A program made the position numbers and the translations under genes. From an uncultured Lachnospiraceae bacterium (GTDB lineage Bacteria > Bacillota > Clostridia > Lachnospirales > Lachnospiraceae), in assembly GCA_946558465.1 (NCBI GenBank), contig CAMNTM010000013.1:1-64000 (forward strand): 64,000 nucleotides of DNA, written 5' to 3'. Positions within the stretch are counted from its first letter, which is position 1, and each line of letters starts with the position of its first letter. Positions 63,859 through 64,000 of the stretch are shown in pieces. The notes below the pieces were generated by a model. That model saw nothing but the letters and a program-made list of their open reading frames with translations, was not told the origin of the DNA and ran no database searches.

Positions 63859-64000
63859 ATGAATTTAGAAGAAAAATTGCAAATGCTAAGGAAAAAGAAT
63901 GGTTATTCTCAAGAGCAGCTGGCAGATAAGATTGGGATAGCAAGGCAAACTGTAAGCAAATGGGAAAACGGACAAGCAATTCCAGAATTAAATGGATTGA
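63859..64000 (+). CDS. XRE family helix-turn-helix regulator, partial
   Basis: The ATG at 63859 follows AAGAGGTG and opens a frame to the window end. The first 47 residues form an HTH_3 domain: LRKKNGYSQEQLADKIGIAR then QTVSKWENGQAIPEL. The rest, which defines its role, lies outside. The low GC here and the debris upstream suggest the edge of a mobile or plastic region. Confidence 0.88.
   Translation, partial: MNLEEKLQMLRKKNGYSQEQLADKIGIARQTVSKWENGQAIPELNGL

Overview
The window looks like a chromosomal stretch of a gut Lachnospiraceae (Clostridia). The evidence is the gene content (trpBA under a tryptophan T-box, tyrS under a tyrosine T-box, Firmicutes-type GalT/GalK, DUF3784, DUF4179 anti-sigma-like proteins, a host-glycan sialic acid cluster with a NanOx-type oxidoreductase), strong AGGAGG-type ribosome binding sites, medium-low GC by eye, and very compact gene spacing. 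The genus cannot be fixed from sequence alone. No rRNA, tRNA, CRISPR array, intact prophage or complete insertion sequence was seen.

Layout. 0-5 kb: the end of a surface protein with cell-wall-binding repeats, a GNAT acetyltransferase, a DUF3784 protein, a frameshifted Nramp-like transporter, then a back-to-back promoter pair and the tryptophan T-box in front of trpB-trpA. 5-16 kb: an ECF sigma / DUF4179 pair, a Cof-type HAD phosphatase, two proline-specific peptidases, a DMT exporter, an SDR, a large RND transporter carrying a long coiled-coil insert, and a small HD (p)ppGpp-hydrolase-like protein. 16-29 kb: the galK-galT operon with a divergent AraC regulator, a TatD-associated-type radical SAM protein, pyridoxal kinase, two CobW-type GTPases, a second ECF/DUF4179 pair, a scar made of two truncated divergent genes, a LacI regulator and a frameshifted M42 peptidase.

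29-45 kb is the metabolic centrepiece: a double sialic acid locus. Module A (nagB divergent from nanE-nanA-SSS symporter-nanQ-nanK-rpiR-nagA) can take free Neu5Ac to fructose-6-phosphate. Module B (a second ROK and RpiR, divergent from a second nanE, an ABC importer without ATPase, a NanOx-like oxidoreductase and an HSL-type esterase) has the form of a 2,7-anhydro-Neu5Ac uptake and conversion module. The sialidase is absent, so the cell would depend on ligands released elsewhere in its genome or by other gut bacteria.

45-64 kb: a type II restriction-modification pair (CfrBI-like), a dicarboxylate/amino-acid symporter followed by a LytS/LytTR two-component system, a DUF5714 protein, a zinc-ribbon protein, the tyrosine T-box controlling a DUF3267 membrane metalloprotease-like protein plus tyrS, a VanY-like M15 peptidase, pdxS-pdxT fused by overlap to a LysR gene, a 28-bp minisatellite, an O-acetylhomoserine sulfhydrylase, VanZ, a frameshifted iron-containing alcohol dehydrogenase, greA, and a decayed segment with plasmid/ICE-type RepA-like and SDR fragments before an XRE regulator cut by the window end.

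Several non-coding repeat families run through the window: a GGGGACGGGG palindrome (3 copies, one supplying the end of a neighbouring gene), a structured CCCG/GAAGCA element (2 copies with a compensatory base change), a perfect 23-bp inverted repeat, and tandem repeats. Three genes carry single-base deletions, each in a run of identical bases; these may be real mutations or sequencing errors.
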